From NCBI GenBank assembly GCA_032358165.1, contig JAALGY010000041.1:1178001-1242000 (forward strand): DNA of 64,000 nt, in the 5' to 3' direction. Below, piece by piece: positions 35,901-48,800 of the stretch. The notes under the pieces were generated by a model that saw only the letters and a program-made list of their open reading frames with translations, was not told the DNA's origin and made no database searches. This DNA is from Diplosphaera chodatii. Taxonomy: Eukaryota; Chlorophyta; Trebouxiophyceae; Prasiolales; Stichococcaceae. Position 1 is the stretch's first letter, and every line of letters starts with the position of its first letter. The position numbers and the translations under genes were made by a program.

Positions 35901-38900
35901 CCGTATCAGCTCTTTGTCTGTGCGGCCAGCATGTTGGTAGGCTGCAAGATGGCACTTCTTGCATCTTTGTTCCAGGCAATGCTGACCCCGCATGAGCGGA
36001 TGGCCGTGAAGAACGTGCTGCACATGCACAGCGCGCTGCAGTCCGAGGTTCGCCGCCTGCTGAACCTTCGTGCAGCCAAGGGCGGCGCAACGTCATCCAC
36101 ATCTGAGCAGATCGAACATGACCTGCAGGTGCACGTCATTGCCTGTTTTGAGGGTGCACACCTGGTTCCAGGCTCAGCTGCACCTCCGCCTTCAGGGACA
36201 TGGTGTTCAAATGACCCAGACAACCATGATTGCCATTGATTGCGGGGTCTTGTGAGGCGCAGAAGACAGTTCGCAGGATTGCCTCTGCATTCGACAACGA
36301 GGGGAAGGCACAGGAGGCGCTCTTGAAGCTGCTGGGCATGAAGGACAACCACATATTCAGGGGACTGCAAACCCTTGTCACGCCAGGTGTGCACTGCCAT
36401 GCGCTGGAGCTATGATCCCTGGACACCCTGTCAGAGTAACACAGAGGAACACAATGTTTCCTCATCTGTCATAAACATCGGCAAGTCATGTCGGGGATGA
36501 CTGCTGGTGGCACAGTGACGACGGTCGGCAACTGCCGTCCGCAGGCACAAGCAGGACCGCTTGTTCAGAAGCTGCAAAGGATGTGGTGCAGCGGGTTGGC
36601 AGCCGGGGGGCAGCTGGTATTGCAGTGGCGAACCTCTGCCGCCGCCTGACACCCAGCCTGCTGGCTCCAGAGCACATTGCAGAGCTTCTAGGCCAGGCTG
36701 AGAAGGTAGCGAACATGTCCCTGTCAAATGCAAGGGCGAAGAACGTGTGAAGCCCGCACATATACATCTGCACACATACATGCTGCAAAGGCCATCCGGT
36801 CAATGCTACATACATTGGTTCTGAGGGTCATAGGTCTATGCCCGTATTGACACAAACCTGAACGACTTCGGCGCTATGCTGCAGGCAGTAGCTGAGGAGA
36901 ATGAAGCATATGTGAAGGCTATGCTGCAGCTGCTCGAGGATGTTGGCGCCAACGCGCCACACTTGTTCGTCAAGCAGGGCCCTGCCGTGGCCAAGCTATG
37001 CACGAGCGGTGAAAGTGCTGTGGCGGCAACCGGCGCTCGCATCCTTGCCTCAGCTGGCGGTGCCATCGTCGAGTGGGAGGCAGAAGGTGCACTCAACGAC
37101 CCTTTCCAGAGACATTGCCCGCCACGATACTGTCAGCCTTTGACAGCGCCAATCTTCCCTTGTGAACCGAGTGCATGTATATCTGGACCTGCTTGCCCCA
37201 CTCGATGCAGACGAAGACTTCCGCAGCGATGAGCTGAGAACAAGGCTGCTGGACATGTGTGGGCGTGGCCCTGTCCGGGGTGCCAAGGACGCAGTCCGCG
37301 CCATCGTGGCCCTGTATGACATATCAGCAGCCCAGGTATGGCTTGCCAGTCACGGGCACCTCGATCCACAACACAATGACGATGCTGACCAAGCTCAGCG
37401 ACTCACAGAGGAGATGCTCAAGCTGACTGTCGTGCAGGTACATCTGAAGCAGCGCATCAGCCGGATAGTGGAGGGCTTGCGTCCACCAAAGACTGAGGCA
37501 GCTGGCAGGCAGCTGGCTGCAGGCATCGCCGCCGCCGCAATGGCCATCCGCCTGCTGCCGGAGGTCTGCCGCACGAAGAATAACTACCTCCTCCATGGCT
37601 TGCACTGCGGTTGGCATGTGACAGCACGGCGTAGGTTTCCAAAGCCAGCAACCTCGTCTGCGCAGGAGTTTCTGCCGCAGGCCGATGCGCTGGCTGGCTT
37701 CGTGATGGGAGAGCTGGCGCATGGGCAGGACATGACACGGAGTAAGGGCTCCAGCGGCTTGGCACACCACGCGCTGCTGGACGTCCACATCAGCTGCACG
37801 CTGCACCTGCGGCTCACTGCGCTAAAGGTGCGTCAGCCGACGGGGGCAAGCGACCCACCCGACCCTGAGTCAACATCGGCATCGTTGTAAAGCCACCACT
37901 CGCCTTCCCTTGCCAGTCATGTTGCAAGCACTCTGAGCCCTTGCAGGCTGTTGTGCGGACGTGCCAGCCCGCCGAGCAGCCAGCGCCCAAAGGCGGGAAG
38001 GCAGCCCAGCGGCCGGCAGCAGACCCGGAGCTCATACAGCGGCTGGTTTCAGAGCTCGGCATGCTGCTGGGCGACGAGGAGGCAGACCTGGACCCTCTGT
38101 TCTCCCCTGAGGTGGGTGCCTGTGTCGTGAAAACGTTTGCACAGGGCGGCGGATGCACTGAGACCATCTTCGTGACACATCACTCTTAGTTCAGATACTG
38201 AACATGGCAACAAGCTATGTCATGACGACGACTGCATGCGTGGGAGTGCAGGGCACCATGGACCAGGCAGCCGTGCGGCTGACTGCAGCGGCGGGGCTGC
38301 TGCGCCTGGCGCGCAGCCATGACGACGCTGTGCCTGTGGCGCTCTTCCACCGCATTGCACTCACGCTGCAGGTCGGATGCATACCCCCTTGTCACATCTG
38401 CCTATGGGCGTGCAAGTCTCGTGAGAACATTCACTATAATTGATAGACTTCGCTCGCAGCAGGATGTTGAGGTGCAGGACCCGGTGCTGGAGGTCCGGCG
38501 AGCTGTTGCCGAGAAGCTGCAGTGCACCATCCTACGCTTACAGGTGCAAGAATGTTGCGTGCAATCAGGTGGCAACGCAGGAACACAAACCGGATCGGTC
38601 TTGCAGAGCGCCCTGTGGCATCAAATGTTCTGTGATGTAGGACCGGCATCCGACGCGCGCCTCCAAGTACGCCAGCATGCTGTTCATGGCAGGCGCCGAC
38701 CCCGCCGCGGCCAACCAGGCAGCTGCACTGAGGCACCTTCGGGAGTATGTGCACCTCCGAAGGTGATCTTTGGTATGCCTCAGTCGTTGCATCACCTCGA
38801 TGACTGGCTGCTTTGCTGCTACTTCCAAGGTCTGGGACAGGTAGCAAGTCCATGTTCACGTGGGCAACAGCTGCTGGTGATGCAGGAAACGGGCGGCACA

Positions 38901-40716
38901 GCGGGCAGCGGCCAGCGCGGCCATGCGAGACAGCGGCGGCACCCTGCTGCACGAGCTCCCCGAGTTCATGCTGCCCACCGCGTTGCACGTCCTGGCGCAC
39001 CACCCCGACTACCCCACGCCAGAGGTGCTGTTGCAGCCCTGCACCGTTGGAACTGAGCCGGTCATTACTGTACAGCACAGAGCTGCGCACAGCATTGTCC
39101 AGCAGCTTGTCCAGCACCGATGCCAGACAACCCGCGTACCCCTCTAGGCCTCTTGCTGGCACCCCCTGCAGGCCATCGAGGCAGAGGGCGTGGAGCTGTA
39201 CGACCCCTTCATCCGCATGCTGCAGTTCGGGCTGGAGCCGCTGCTGCTGCCCGGCGACGGCGGCGCAGCGGGCGCGCACCTCCCCGTGGCCGCCACCATC
39301 CTGCGGGCCCTCAAGCGCGCGGACGACGCGTCGGCGCAGCCCCAGACCGAGCGCATGTGAGTGGGAGTGGGTGTCAGCTGACTGAACTCTTGCATAGTGC
39401 AGGATGCATCACACCTGACTGCAGAGTGCTGCACATCACATGCATGCCTCATCTCAGCATGGTTTGTTTACGCAACTTGCTTGGTTTTCCAGCCACACGC
39501 TGGCGGACCTGGCGCTGCAAGTGGCGGAGGCCATCCTGGACAAGGCGAATCCCAAGCGGGTGCGCGGGCAGGGGCCGCCGCGCAGCGCGCCCGGCGAGAC
39601 GCCGCTGCCCACCAAGTTCTACCGCCCCAGCGGCTCTGGCGGTGAGGCGCTGCTCATCGTTAATCCACATCGTACGATCCACTTGCAGTTGCTGCCCCTG
39701 CTGACATGTGTGATGGCTAGTCTTTTACTGATATCTGGGCGGTCGTCTTGCAGGGCGGGTCAAAGACGGCAGCCACCTGCCCGCCGGCTGCGAGGTGCAG
39801 CTGGACAAGCTGTTCACCGCGCAGCCGGCTGTTGCTGCAAAGGCGCCCAGGTGCGTCTCGCCTGGCAAGAGTGAGGGTGCAAACTGCAAGGGTGGCTCTC
39901 TTGTGCGTCATGCAGTGCATTGAATCATGTAGGGCCCGCAGCAAGCCAGTAAAGCGGGCTGCAATGGAAGGCAGTGCAGAGGACGATGTCAAGCCGAGAG
40001 CACAGCGGCGGCCCACCAACTCGAAGGCCGCAAAGAAGCCGAAAGTGAGCAAGCCTGGGGTCCAATATGGAGTAGTCTACAGCTTGGCCAGACTGTCCAA
40101 CACCCTGCCTGCTGCCCTCCCTGCTCACAAACACTTGTTGGAGGTCAGCTGTGGCACCTGATCATATATCGTCATCCGGGGCTCTACCTACTTGCAGAAG
40201 CTGGTGCTCAGCGATGACGAGAGCGGCAGTGCGGAGCCATCGGACGACAGCACCCATGCAGACAGGTGCACACCTGGACGTTTTGAACTCCATCTGTACG
40301 GGCGACAAGTGCCCTGTGCAAGGCCTCATCAACTTCACGGCAGCCCAAACACCATTCAATGTGCGTCTGCAGCGGCGAGGCACAAAGACAGAAAACGACT
40401 GCAGATGCGCCCATGACGCCTGCCTCTGCGACAGCCACTGAGTGAGACACATGCCTGATGCTTCTATCAGAGGTCACATACTCTGCCACTGCTCAAATGC
40501 GCAGCGGCTCTGCTCTGAAGATCATCCAACCGGGTCAAGTCGATTCTCATCTGGTTGATTCATTGCAGAGCTGTCAAGCAAAAGGGCTCGCCGAAGGCTG
40601 CTACACCAGTACCGCGGAAGTCTCCCACTGCTGCCAGGGCGACAGCCAACGGTGTCGTGAAGCGAAGTGGCCAAACCGCAAGCCCACTATCGCCCTGCCG
40701 CCAGCAGCCAAGGTGA
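32964..40716 (+). CDS. PDS5: sister-chromatid cohesion protein PDS5 (HEAT-repeat)
   Basis: HEAT-repeat cohesin regulator that binds the SMC1/SMC3/SCC1 ring in the nucleus. More than 20 exons. The first (32964-33128) starts MAGGKGGKKG and is followed by SVLEEASQTSDSQRAA, DVKTYTAFCLVHVLRL, LFVWIFRRLEN, LIEESDDVPQQLLHTILEGL, HRTEETLRPHLQKYL, VYRAAPQTLLPVLPHL and LAAVDLLGPLFSIPGS. Then come VRLLDSEEDVRTAA, LRDKKPHVRLTAATQLL, the KTVRRIASAFDNEGKA block, a VYARIDTNLNDFG block, LTEEMLKLTVVQ, PVLEVRRAVAEKL and RASKYASMLFMAGADP. The series LIEES-x-DVP through VYRA-x-PQ is diagnostic for PDS5. The C-terminus is disordered and basic, with KPRAQRRP, acidic SDDESGSAEPSDD and a Lys/Ala/Pro tail (about 40569-40716). 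The stop at 40714-40716 (AGG TGA) overlaps a potential donor (AAG|gtgagc), so one more exon is possible. A minor exon or two may be missed. Confidence 0.85.
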
Positions 40717-41463
40717 GCGAGGCTGTGCTGCGCTGTGACTTGCAGTAGTCATTGGAAACACCAACAGGCAGATGTGTTTATTGCGCTGACCAGTGGCTGA
40801 GAGGCACTGCAGGCGAGGCGCTAAGACTACAGCCGTGGCCAAGATGAAGGGTGCGAGTGAGTCATCGCAGGATGCCGGCGGCGGGTGATGACTTCTAGGG
40901 TAGTAGCTGGGGAGACATCAGGACACTATGCGTTCTCCCTGCAACATGTGTGCAACTATAAGGAGTGAATGTGAGACGTCCAAGCCTGGCACAGCCTGCC
41001 CAAAGATGGAAACTGGCCAGATTCGGCAGCAGCGGTCTCCCTGCTGAACTTGGCTGCAGAGGAAGCAGCTGGGCTGGCCAGCGTGAGCCATGAAGGATGA
41101 AGCGGAGTAGCACCCCAGGCGCAATGCACGCGCATCGTCTACACCACTGCAAGATCCAGCAATACAGCTCTTCTCTACATCTGCATCGACTGTTGCAATC
41201 GTAGCACCTGTGCCTTGTCCTATCCGGTCAGCATTTGAAGAGGGATCTTGTTGTCAAATGTTTTTGCTTGCATCGCCTAGTGCCTGGGCAAACTTTCCAC
41301 AGGAGGTCATCAGACGAGCCAAGACAGCTGAAAAGTGACTGCTGCAAATCAACATCGGGGTGCACCAAGAACCGGTTACATGCGGGCTGGCATGCCCGCA
41401 ATGCGCTGCGATGGCGTAGTGGGCGCAGCAGGCATGGCCTGAACAGCCTTGCAGCCGGCTGGC
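40717..41463. other. intergenic region between PDS5 and CAT transporter
   Basis: About 750 bases, same-strand neighbours. It holds the PDS5 3' UTR and the CAT promoter. Nothing else is recognised. Confidence 0.45.
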
Positions 41464-44400
41464 ATGTCAGAGGCCGCCAAGAGGTGGTGGTCCCTGCTGA
41501 AGCGGAGATCCGTACAGACCAAGAACGCCTCGAAACAGCTGAACCGCACCAATGCCGACAATGAGCTGCGCAAATGCCTTGGGCCCTTTGATACCATCAT
41601 GCTTGGCATCGGTGAGGCTCGGCACCAGCAGCGTGCTCACCATGCAAGACGCTCGCTCCAGCTTTGAACCCTAAGGCCATTGTATTCAATGTATTCATTA
41701 TGGATGCCCTGGACGTGCAGGCGGCATCATTGGCGCCGGCGTGTTTGTGCTCACAGGCGTTGCCGCCAACGAGCACGCAGGGTGAGTCAGCACGACCTGA
41801 TACTGTCAAATGCCACTAACAAACGCATTTGAGATACTGATTTGCCCCCGCCCGCTGCCGATTGGCTCATAAATTACAACATCAAATGTCGTGCAGGCCG
41901 GCGGTGGTCATCTCATATTCAGTGGCAGCCCTGGCGGCGCTTATATCCGCGCTGGCCTACACGGAGTTCGTTGTGGACCTGCCGACAGCGGGCGGCGCCT
42001 ACAACTACATCTCCCTCGTGTTCGGCGAGCTCACTGCCTGGTGCGCTGTGCTTCCGTACCCGGGTGACGCATCACGCGACGCTCTGGGACCGGCTGGCAG
42101 TGCAGAAAGCTGGGGCCCGAGCCACAAAGGCCGCACACTGCAGGCTGGTAGCGTGCAACCTGATCATGGAGTACACGCTGTCGTGCGCGGCGGTGGCCCG
42201 CGGCTTCAGCAGCTACCTGGCCACGCTGGCCGGCCTGAAGCCCACCTTCTTCGTGCTGGAGGTTGGTGCTTGCATCCGCGGAGCGCCACTGCACAGGCCC
42301 GCCTGTATCTTGGCAGGCAGGATGAGGCAGGATGAATGGGATCCCTCTTCATTGCAACTATGCAGGTGTCCTTCTTGAAGCTAGACTTCCTGGCACTGGC
42401 GCTGGTGGCGGTGCTGACAGCCATCCTGTGCTACGGCACCAAGGCAAGCGGCCCCAGCTCGCTACTGCATCCTTGTATTGTGCGGGACCCACAGCAAGAC
42501 CGCGGCCGCCTCGTCAGTCGCCTTGCCAGGTGCCAGGCACACTTCTGAACGCTTGTGTGCGGGCCCCATGCAGGAGTCGGCACGCTTCAACACCATCATC
42601 ACCATGATCAACCTGGCGGTGGTGGTGTTTGTGGTGTGCGCGGGCATGCCGTACGCCGCGGGCTCCAACTTCACGCCGTTTGCGCCGTTCGGCGTGCACG
42701 GCATCTTCTCGGCCGCCTCGGTCGTCTTCTTCTCTTTCATTGGGTTTGATGTTGTGGCCACCACGGCTGAGGAGGTGAGGAGTGTGCCACCACTGGTCAT
42801 ACCTACGATCGAGTCGTCAGCTAAGCATCCTGCTATGCACGCTCATGACTGCATCTTCTCCCTGAGCTTTGTCAGAGACACTGACAAGAGGGCTTGCCTT
42901 CCAGGTGAAGAACCCGTCTGTGGACCTGCCCATCGGCATCATAGGCAGCCTGGTGGTGTGCGCGTTCCTGTATGCGCTCATGTGCGTCGTCATCTGCCTC
43001 ATGGTGCCGTATGACCAGGTGCGATGGCTTTGCAGCACCTGCGCATCTGTCACGCGCACATATTGAGGCCAGGGGCGAACTTCGTGTGACACGCACACCT
43101 CACAGGCTGTGAGGCCAACGAGGTGAGGAAACAGAGGGTGGACTGTCCCTACCCTGCAGATCAATGTGAACGCGCCATTCTCGGAGGCGTTTCACCACAT
43201 CCTGGAGGTCGCCGGCAACCCCAGCACGGCGAAGAAGGTCTTCCTGAACGTCGCCTCCCGCATCGTTTCAGTCGGCGCGCTCACTGGTAAGGGTCCTTAC
43301 CCCTGGTCTACCACTGTGACAAGATAAGGAGACAACCTTTCTTGCAGCGTGGGCCGCCCCTTTCAGCCAGTCGACCCATGTGTTGCTTGGCGCAGGCATT
43401 GTGACGTCGCTGCTGGTGTCGCTGCTTGGGCAGGCGCGCATCTATGTGGTGCTGGGTCGCGAGCAGCTGCTGCCGTCCTGGTTTGCCCGTGTGCACCCCA
43501 CCCGTGACACCCCGATGCGCGCCGCCATTTTCACCGGCTGCACTGCAGGTGGGCTGCTTGCCTGCTTCCCAGCTGACTCTGAACTCTGATTGAAGATGTT
43601 GCAACTGCGAGCTATGTGCAGCGCATACTGGTGCCACAGCAGTGCTGATGTGCGACGCAGGGATTTGTGACCCCAGTGGAGGGCACAGGCCAGCTCGTTG
43701 ACCTGGCTGGTGTCTGTGCAGGCGTGCTGGCACTGCTGGTGGACATCAACACCCTCGCGCAGCTGGTGTCCATCGGCACGCTTTTTGTGTTCTTCATGGT
43801 GTCGGCCGGCGTGCTGCAGGTGCGCCAGCAGAAGCGCATCATGCTGCACACCTGTCAACAACCCCTTTGCACATCAGCGTTGCCAGCCACTGTTGAGCTG
43901 ACATTACCGCATCGCCTTGCAGCGGCGGTACTATGAGCCGGGCAGCAGGAAGGTGTGGCCGCTGTTCTCGCGCTTCATCGCCACAACAGCATTCAGCGTT
44001 GGTGAGCAGGTTGTTGCAAAAGCTCTGTGAGTAAGGCACAAGCCCTGTTGCACCAGCAGGCATCACACGGGTGTTGATATGCGTAACACAAGGAGATCAT
44101 GTACTTGAATGACAATTGTGCTGCAGGCTTCACAGTGGCCTTCCGGTTGCGAGGCCCGGTGGCGGTCCTGGTGGTGCTGCTGGTGTGCTGGGCGGTGGCA
44201 GCAGCGACCCTGTTCATGCTGCCGGTGGTGTGGCGCCCCGACAAGTTCGCGGTGCCCTTCAGCCCCATCACCCCGGCGATGGGCATGTTCGCCACAGTGT
44301 TCCTCATAGGTGACGCACAGCCGCACCAACTGATGCTGAGTGACTGGTGCAAGCCTTCCTGTGTGGTGCATTGGGTTGGCAGTAACCGCATCATTGGGGC

Positions 44401-45471
44401 CCAACCGTCCACATCGTGGTGCTCATGCAGGCAGCCTGGGCTGGCAGGCGTTTGCGCGCTTTGGCGGCTGGCTGGTCATCAGCGCAGCGATTTACGTGCT
44501 GTACAGCATGCACCGAGCAGAGGCGAAGGAGATCCGCGACGCCCACACGTGAGCGTGGGCCCCTCGCTGCTGGCTGCTGTCATCGCAGCCTGCTACCATG
44601 AGTCAAGCACTCGGGGTTGGAGGCCAATTGCCCATCACGCCTTAGTAGTGCCAACCGCTTCTGACCATATGCACCTGCAACGTGTGCAGGCTGGTGTCGA
44701 GGCAGCCGCCGCCGTCAGCGGCGACACCAGCCGAGCTGGAGCTCATGGGGCGCACGCGGGGCCCCGGCAGCAATGACGCATGGCAGGACGAGTCATCATC
44801 AGACGACGACACAGACAGGGTGTGTATTGGCCGTGCTGCCGTGAGGCCTGCCATGCATTCGCTGACTTTATACATGCCTTGGATGGGGCGTCATTCCGAG
44901 ATCATTGGCACCAGGATGGTCCTTGCAGAACACAGCCAAACCCCCCGCCCCAGCGCCTCCTATCCAGTCAACGTCATCCTCGGACTGGCCTGTGCAGGGG
45001 AACCTGCTGCACGCGACGCAGACCAGCGCGATGTCGGATGACCCGCGGCACCTGGCGGCCGACAACGGCGATGCGGGCCCGCTGGCGGGCGGGGAGCCGC
45101 TGCAGCGGGACGGTTCCACCGTCATCCCCGGCAGCCGCGCGGGGTGGGCGCAGGCGCACAGGTGCCCCGATGACAGTGCAGCGACACTGCCAGTCTGGCA
45201 TGCCGCCGGGTCATCATCGGTGTGGTTCTCTCTACAGGACATCAATGAATCATTATCGCCAGAGTCAAGCAGAGTCGACGGTGCTCAGGGGCACTCTGCA
45301 TGTGGACGATGCTGCTGGGCCGGTGTCTGATGGTTGTGGGCCATGTGCAGGTATTCGCTGGATGGAGATGTGCTTATGCCGCACCAACAGCAAGCTCCTG
45401 GCAGCCTCAATGGTGCTGCCCCAGATGCAGCTGCGGACTCGCGGCGGCAGCTGCTCAGCAACCCGCGGTAG
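41464..45471 (+). CDS. cationic amino-acid transporter (CAT family, APC superfamily)
   Basis: Multi-pass proton-coupled or facilitative transporter for Arg/Lys-type amino acids. The N-terminus MSEAAKRWWSLLKRRS opens at 41464 and is followed by LGPFDTIMLGIG, TM1 GGIIGAGVFVLTGVAANEHAGP, PAVVISYSVAALAALISALAYTEF, LPTAGGAYNYISLVFGELTAW, NLIMEYTLSCAAVARGFSSYLATL and FIGFDVVATTAEE. Then come NPSVDLPIGIIGSLVVCAFL, LLVSLLGQARIYVVLGREQLLP, VLALLVDINTLAQLVSIGTL and a last TM group (GFTVAFRLRGPVAVLVVLL; GGWLVISAAIYVLYSMHR). The GxGVFVLTG motif, YTEF and GQARI are CAT hallmarks, closest to plant CATs. About 14 TM segments are expected. After the last TM a long hydrophilic Ser/Pro/Asp-rich tail runs through several exons (about 44690-45290) to a final exon 45352-45471 ending LLSNPR and TAG. 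Exon edges in the tail are the least certain. Confidence 0.87.
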
Positions 45472-45868
45472 CTTAGGATGCGAGGTATCACCACATCATG
45501 CGCAGCATGATGGTATTGAAAGCGTGCATAGCGACTTGTGAGGGTGATGATCAAATCTTGAGGACCATGGAAAACTGTGACAATTACAGATAACTGTAAC
45601 GTGAGGAGCACGAGGAGACACAACTTGCCACTGCGAAAGACTACCGTCTTGTGCTGCAGCTGTGGTCTCGACAGTGTGGGCAAAGTGCACAAGATATCAG
45701 TGCCATCTAGATGCAGTAGTTTGTGTCAATCCAGTTCGCCAAGGCATCATGTAGTGCCACAGCCGCCTGCTAGGGGCCAACTGCATGGCCTGCAGCCCGG
45801 GTGTGACCACGTTCCCTGTGCTGGTCCATCGCTGACATTGCTGTAGGGTCTCGGTTAGCATTCTGTCG
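45472..45868. other. convergent region between CAT and HOP1 genes
   Basis: About 400 bases separate the two stop codons. No coding or structural feature is recognised. Confidence 0.45.
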
Positions 45869-48800
45869 TCAGGAGCGGGAGGCTGTGCGGGCGCGCTTGC
45901 TCTGGCGGATGGTGGCCTCGTTGATGCTCAGCTTCTGGCGGCGGCCACCCACCCTGCTATCATGTGCACAGGAACTCAGCACAGTCAAATGACTGCACAG
46001 TCGTCGTGATTGTCACATGAGTGCCACTAATCACAACACGGATGTCAGAGATCCACCTGCAATTCGCCAGGGTGCTCTGCTGGCTGGTGAAGAACACCTC
46101 GGGCGGCGGCTGCGATGGCTCCGGCACGACCGCCGTCGGCGCACACTGCAGCAAAATTAGAGCCGTCACATGTTGTTTGACTCACCGCCAAACGTATTGT
46201 GAGCTGCCACCACGCATATATGGCCTACAGGAGGCAGCATGGCTATGAATGGTAACAAGCTTAGCCACTGACAACCCGGCGCAGCATTGTGCAGATCAGA
46301 TGAACATGGGTAGCACTTGCACCATAGAGGAGGCCTTCATGCGGGACATGCGGCTGCGGCGGCTGGCCACACCGCCAGACGCCGCCGGCTGCTGGCTGAC
46401 CGCGGTCGTGCACTCAGTCTTCTCTGGCTCTGCAGCACATGCACAGCGCCTGGGAATAGTTGGCTCTGGGATTGCCTATACTCTGGAGTATTCATATTTC
46501 CAAGGGCCACCAGAGCACACAGACAGGAAGCAAGCTGTACACCACCTGCACCGCGGTTGTCGATAGTCGGGTTGTGGCCCTGCACATCCATGCTGCCTGA
46601 GGCCGCGCGCTTCTGGCGCCTCGGCTGGGAGGTGTGCTGCACCGCCTGTGTCGGCACATCTGCAGCAAGCATGGACTGTATGCATGTCAGGGCCTGAAAC
46701 AGCCGCAGGATGCTCTACAGCAGTCCGTGTTGGGTTTCGAGCAGCGACTCACACTCTTCGCCAGGGTGCACCGACAGGTCCTGCATCTGCTGCGCGGCGG
46801 CTACCGTGGCGTATGCCGCTGGCTGTGGGCTTGCGGGCGCCTGCTCACCCTGCAGCGACGAATTCAAGCACTTGTGACACAGCCAGGATGCCAAGCTTGT
46901 TACCATTCTGCAAGCAAGAACAGTCCACATGCCAGGCTGAGCAACACACTTGGACTGTGCTCGAGTTGTCTGACTCCTTGGTTGAGGGCATCTGCTTGGG
47001 GTGGGCTGCTGCCTCGCCGCCTGCTGTGACCCGATACCTGTGTGTCCCATGTCTCCATGCAATTCAGCAGTGCATGCACCTCATATATCGTATCGACAGC
47101 ATGCTCACGAGTAGGCCACTCAGCAAACACATACATCTCGCACATGTCTTGCTGCCCGGGCTGCTCAACCAGCAGCCCCTCGTCCTTGAGGCGTGGGATG
47201 ATGACGTCAGTCAGGGCAGCGGCACTCACATCCACAAACTCCGCCATCAGGCCCGTGATGTCCACCTGCAGCCAGCCAGTGATATGCCAGACCCTCTATG
47301 TGCCACATGCATGTGGCTGGCTTTGCTGCATGTGCAAAGCGAGGCTGGAGAGGCACGTCTGTAGCCTGTGCTGACAATATGCGGGTCTTGCCTGTTTCCG
47401 CTTCAGGCAGAAGGCCTTCACTGCTGCAACCTTCTCGTCCTGAGAGCTGGTGGCGCCTGCAAGGCAGGCATAGCACTGTTGGCTACAACACAGGGCATGG
47501 TGGAACCTGCTCTGCAGCCATGGTTGACTGGTAGCACTCAGCAGCTTCACCATTGTTGACGGTATCGCATTCCATGTTGTCATTGTCGTGTGCCGGCTGA
47601 GTGAGGTCCGAGTCTGCACAGGAGCGAATGCCTCAGGCCGTCCCTGTTGTGTCTTTAGGGTTGTCACTAGCACATGCATGGTGATTCCTGAGGACAGGCG
47701 GCCATACCTGAGGGTGCTGGTGCGCAGGGCAGCGTGCTGTTCTGCATTCCAACCGATTTCTCAAGCTCCTCCGCATCTTGTCCCTCGCACTCGTCCAGCG
47801 TGCTCAACACCTGCCAACACCACTGTACTGCTGTTGTTGATCAGCTCCTTTGTGTGCATGCACATGGCAGACACTGCAGGCTCCGGGGCAGAGCTTGCAC
47901 GCTGTTCTGCGTGGGAGCAGACGGCTTCCGCCCACTTCACCTTGAGGCCGACATGATGGTGGTTGGTGTTGACAGTGCCAACATCCATGGTGAAGGGCTT
48001 GCGTGTGAAGTGCGCTACCACTTTAGGGTCTGCCGCCTTGAAGCATGGCGGCTGGTAGTCATCTGCAGCATGACCAGATGCATACAACATGCAATATCCG
48101 AGGCACTGCCGACCGACTGTGAGGTGCAGGGGCATTCCTTTATTTGGAGAGGCAGTGGCAGTGAACTGCAACTACCTGGAGTCTCATCGTGGTACACCAT
48201 CTTCATGAAGAGGTACCGCTGCATGCAGGAGGTTCGAGCGGGGTCATATGCTAGTAGCAACAGGAGACGAACCATGAATCAAGCTGCACACGATGGTCAA
48301 CATATGCTCATGCACCTCAGAGGGCACCACATCCAATGTCTGGCAGATCTGGACCAACATTCGCATTAGTCGGACGACCTGAAACTTGACGCTGTCGTAG
48401 CCCACATTCTGCAGCGGCACAAAGCATTGTCATCACTGCAGCAGGTCAGCTATTGTGTAGAGACCAAGATCATACTTGTGTTTGCAGGTTGCACATAGAT
48501 TACATCGCACCAGTGGCACATTGGCGGTCGTTTTCTTCTTTTGATTGGGCGCACTCAGGTTCATTGTGACCGCCCCGGAGTCTCCATAATCAAACGAGAA
48601 CTTGTACTCCTGCATTTGCATACATGCCTGCCCGTGTCCATGGACATTGGATACAGTGCAGTTGGAGGCACCCTTTCGCATGCGAGTCTTCAATTGGGGC
48701 AGCACCTCCAGCAGGGATGTGCCCTCGGAGTCGGTGGACATGCCATAGATTAGGGTCTGCGAGGTAGGTGTGAAATTTGTTTATTAGGGCGGCAAGTTTC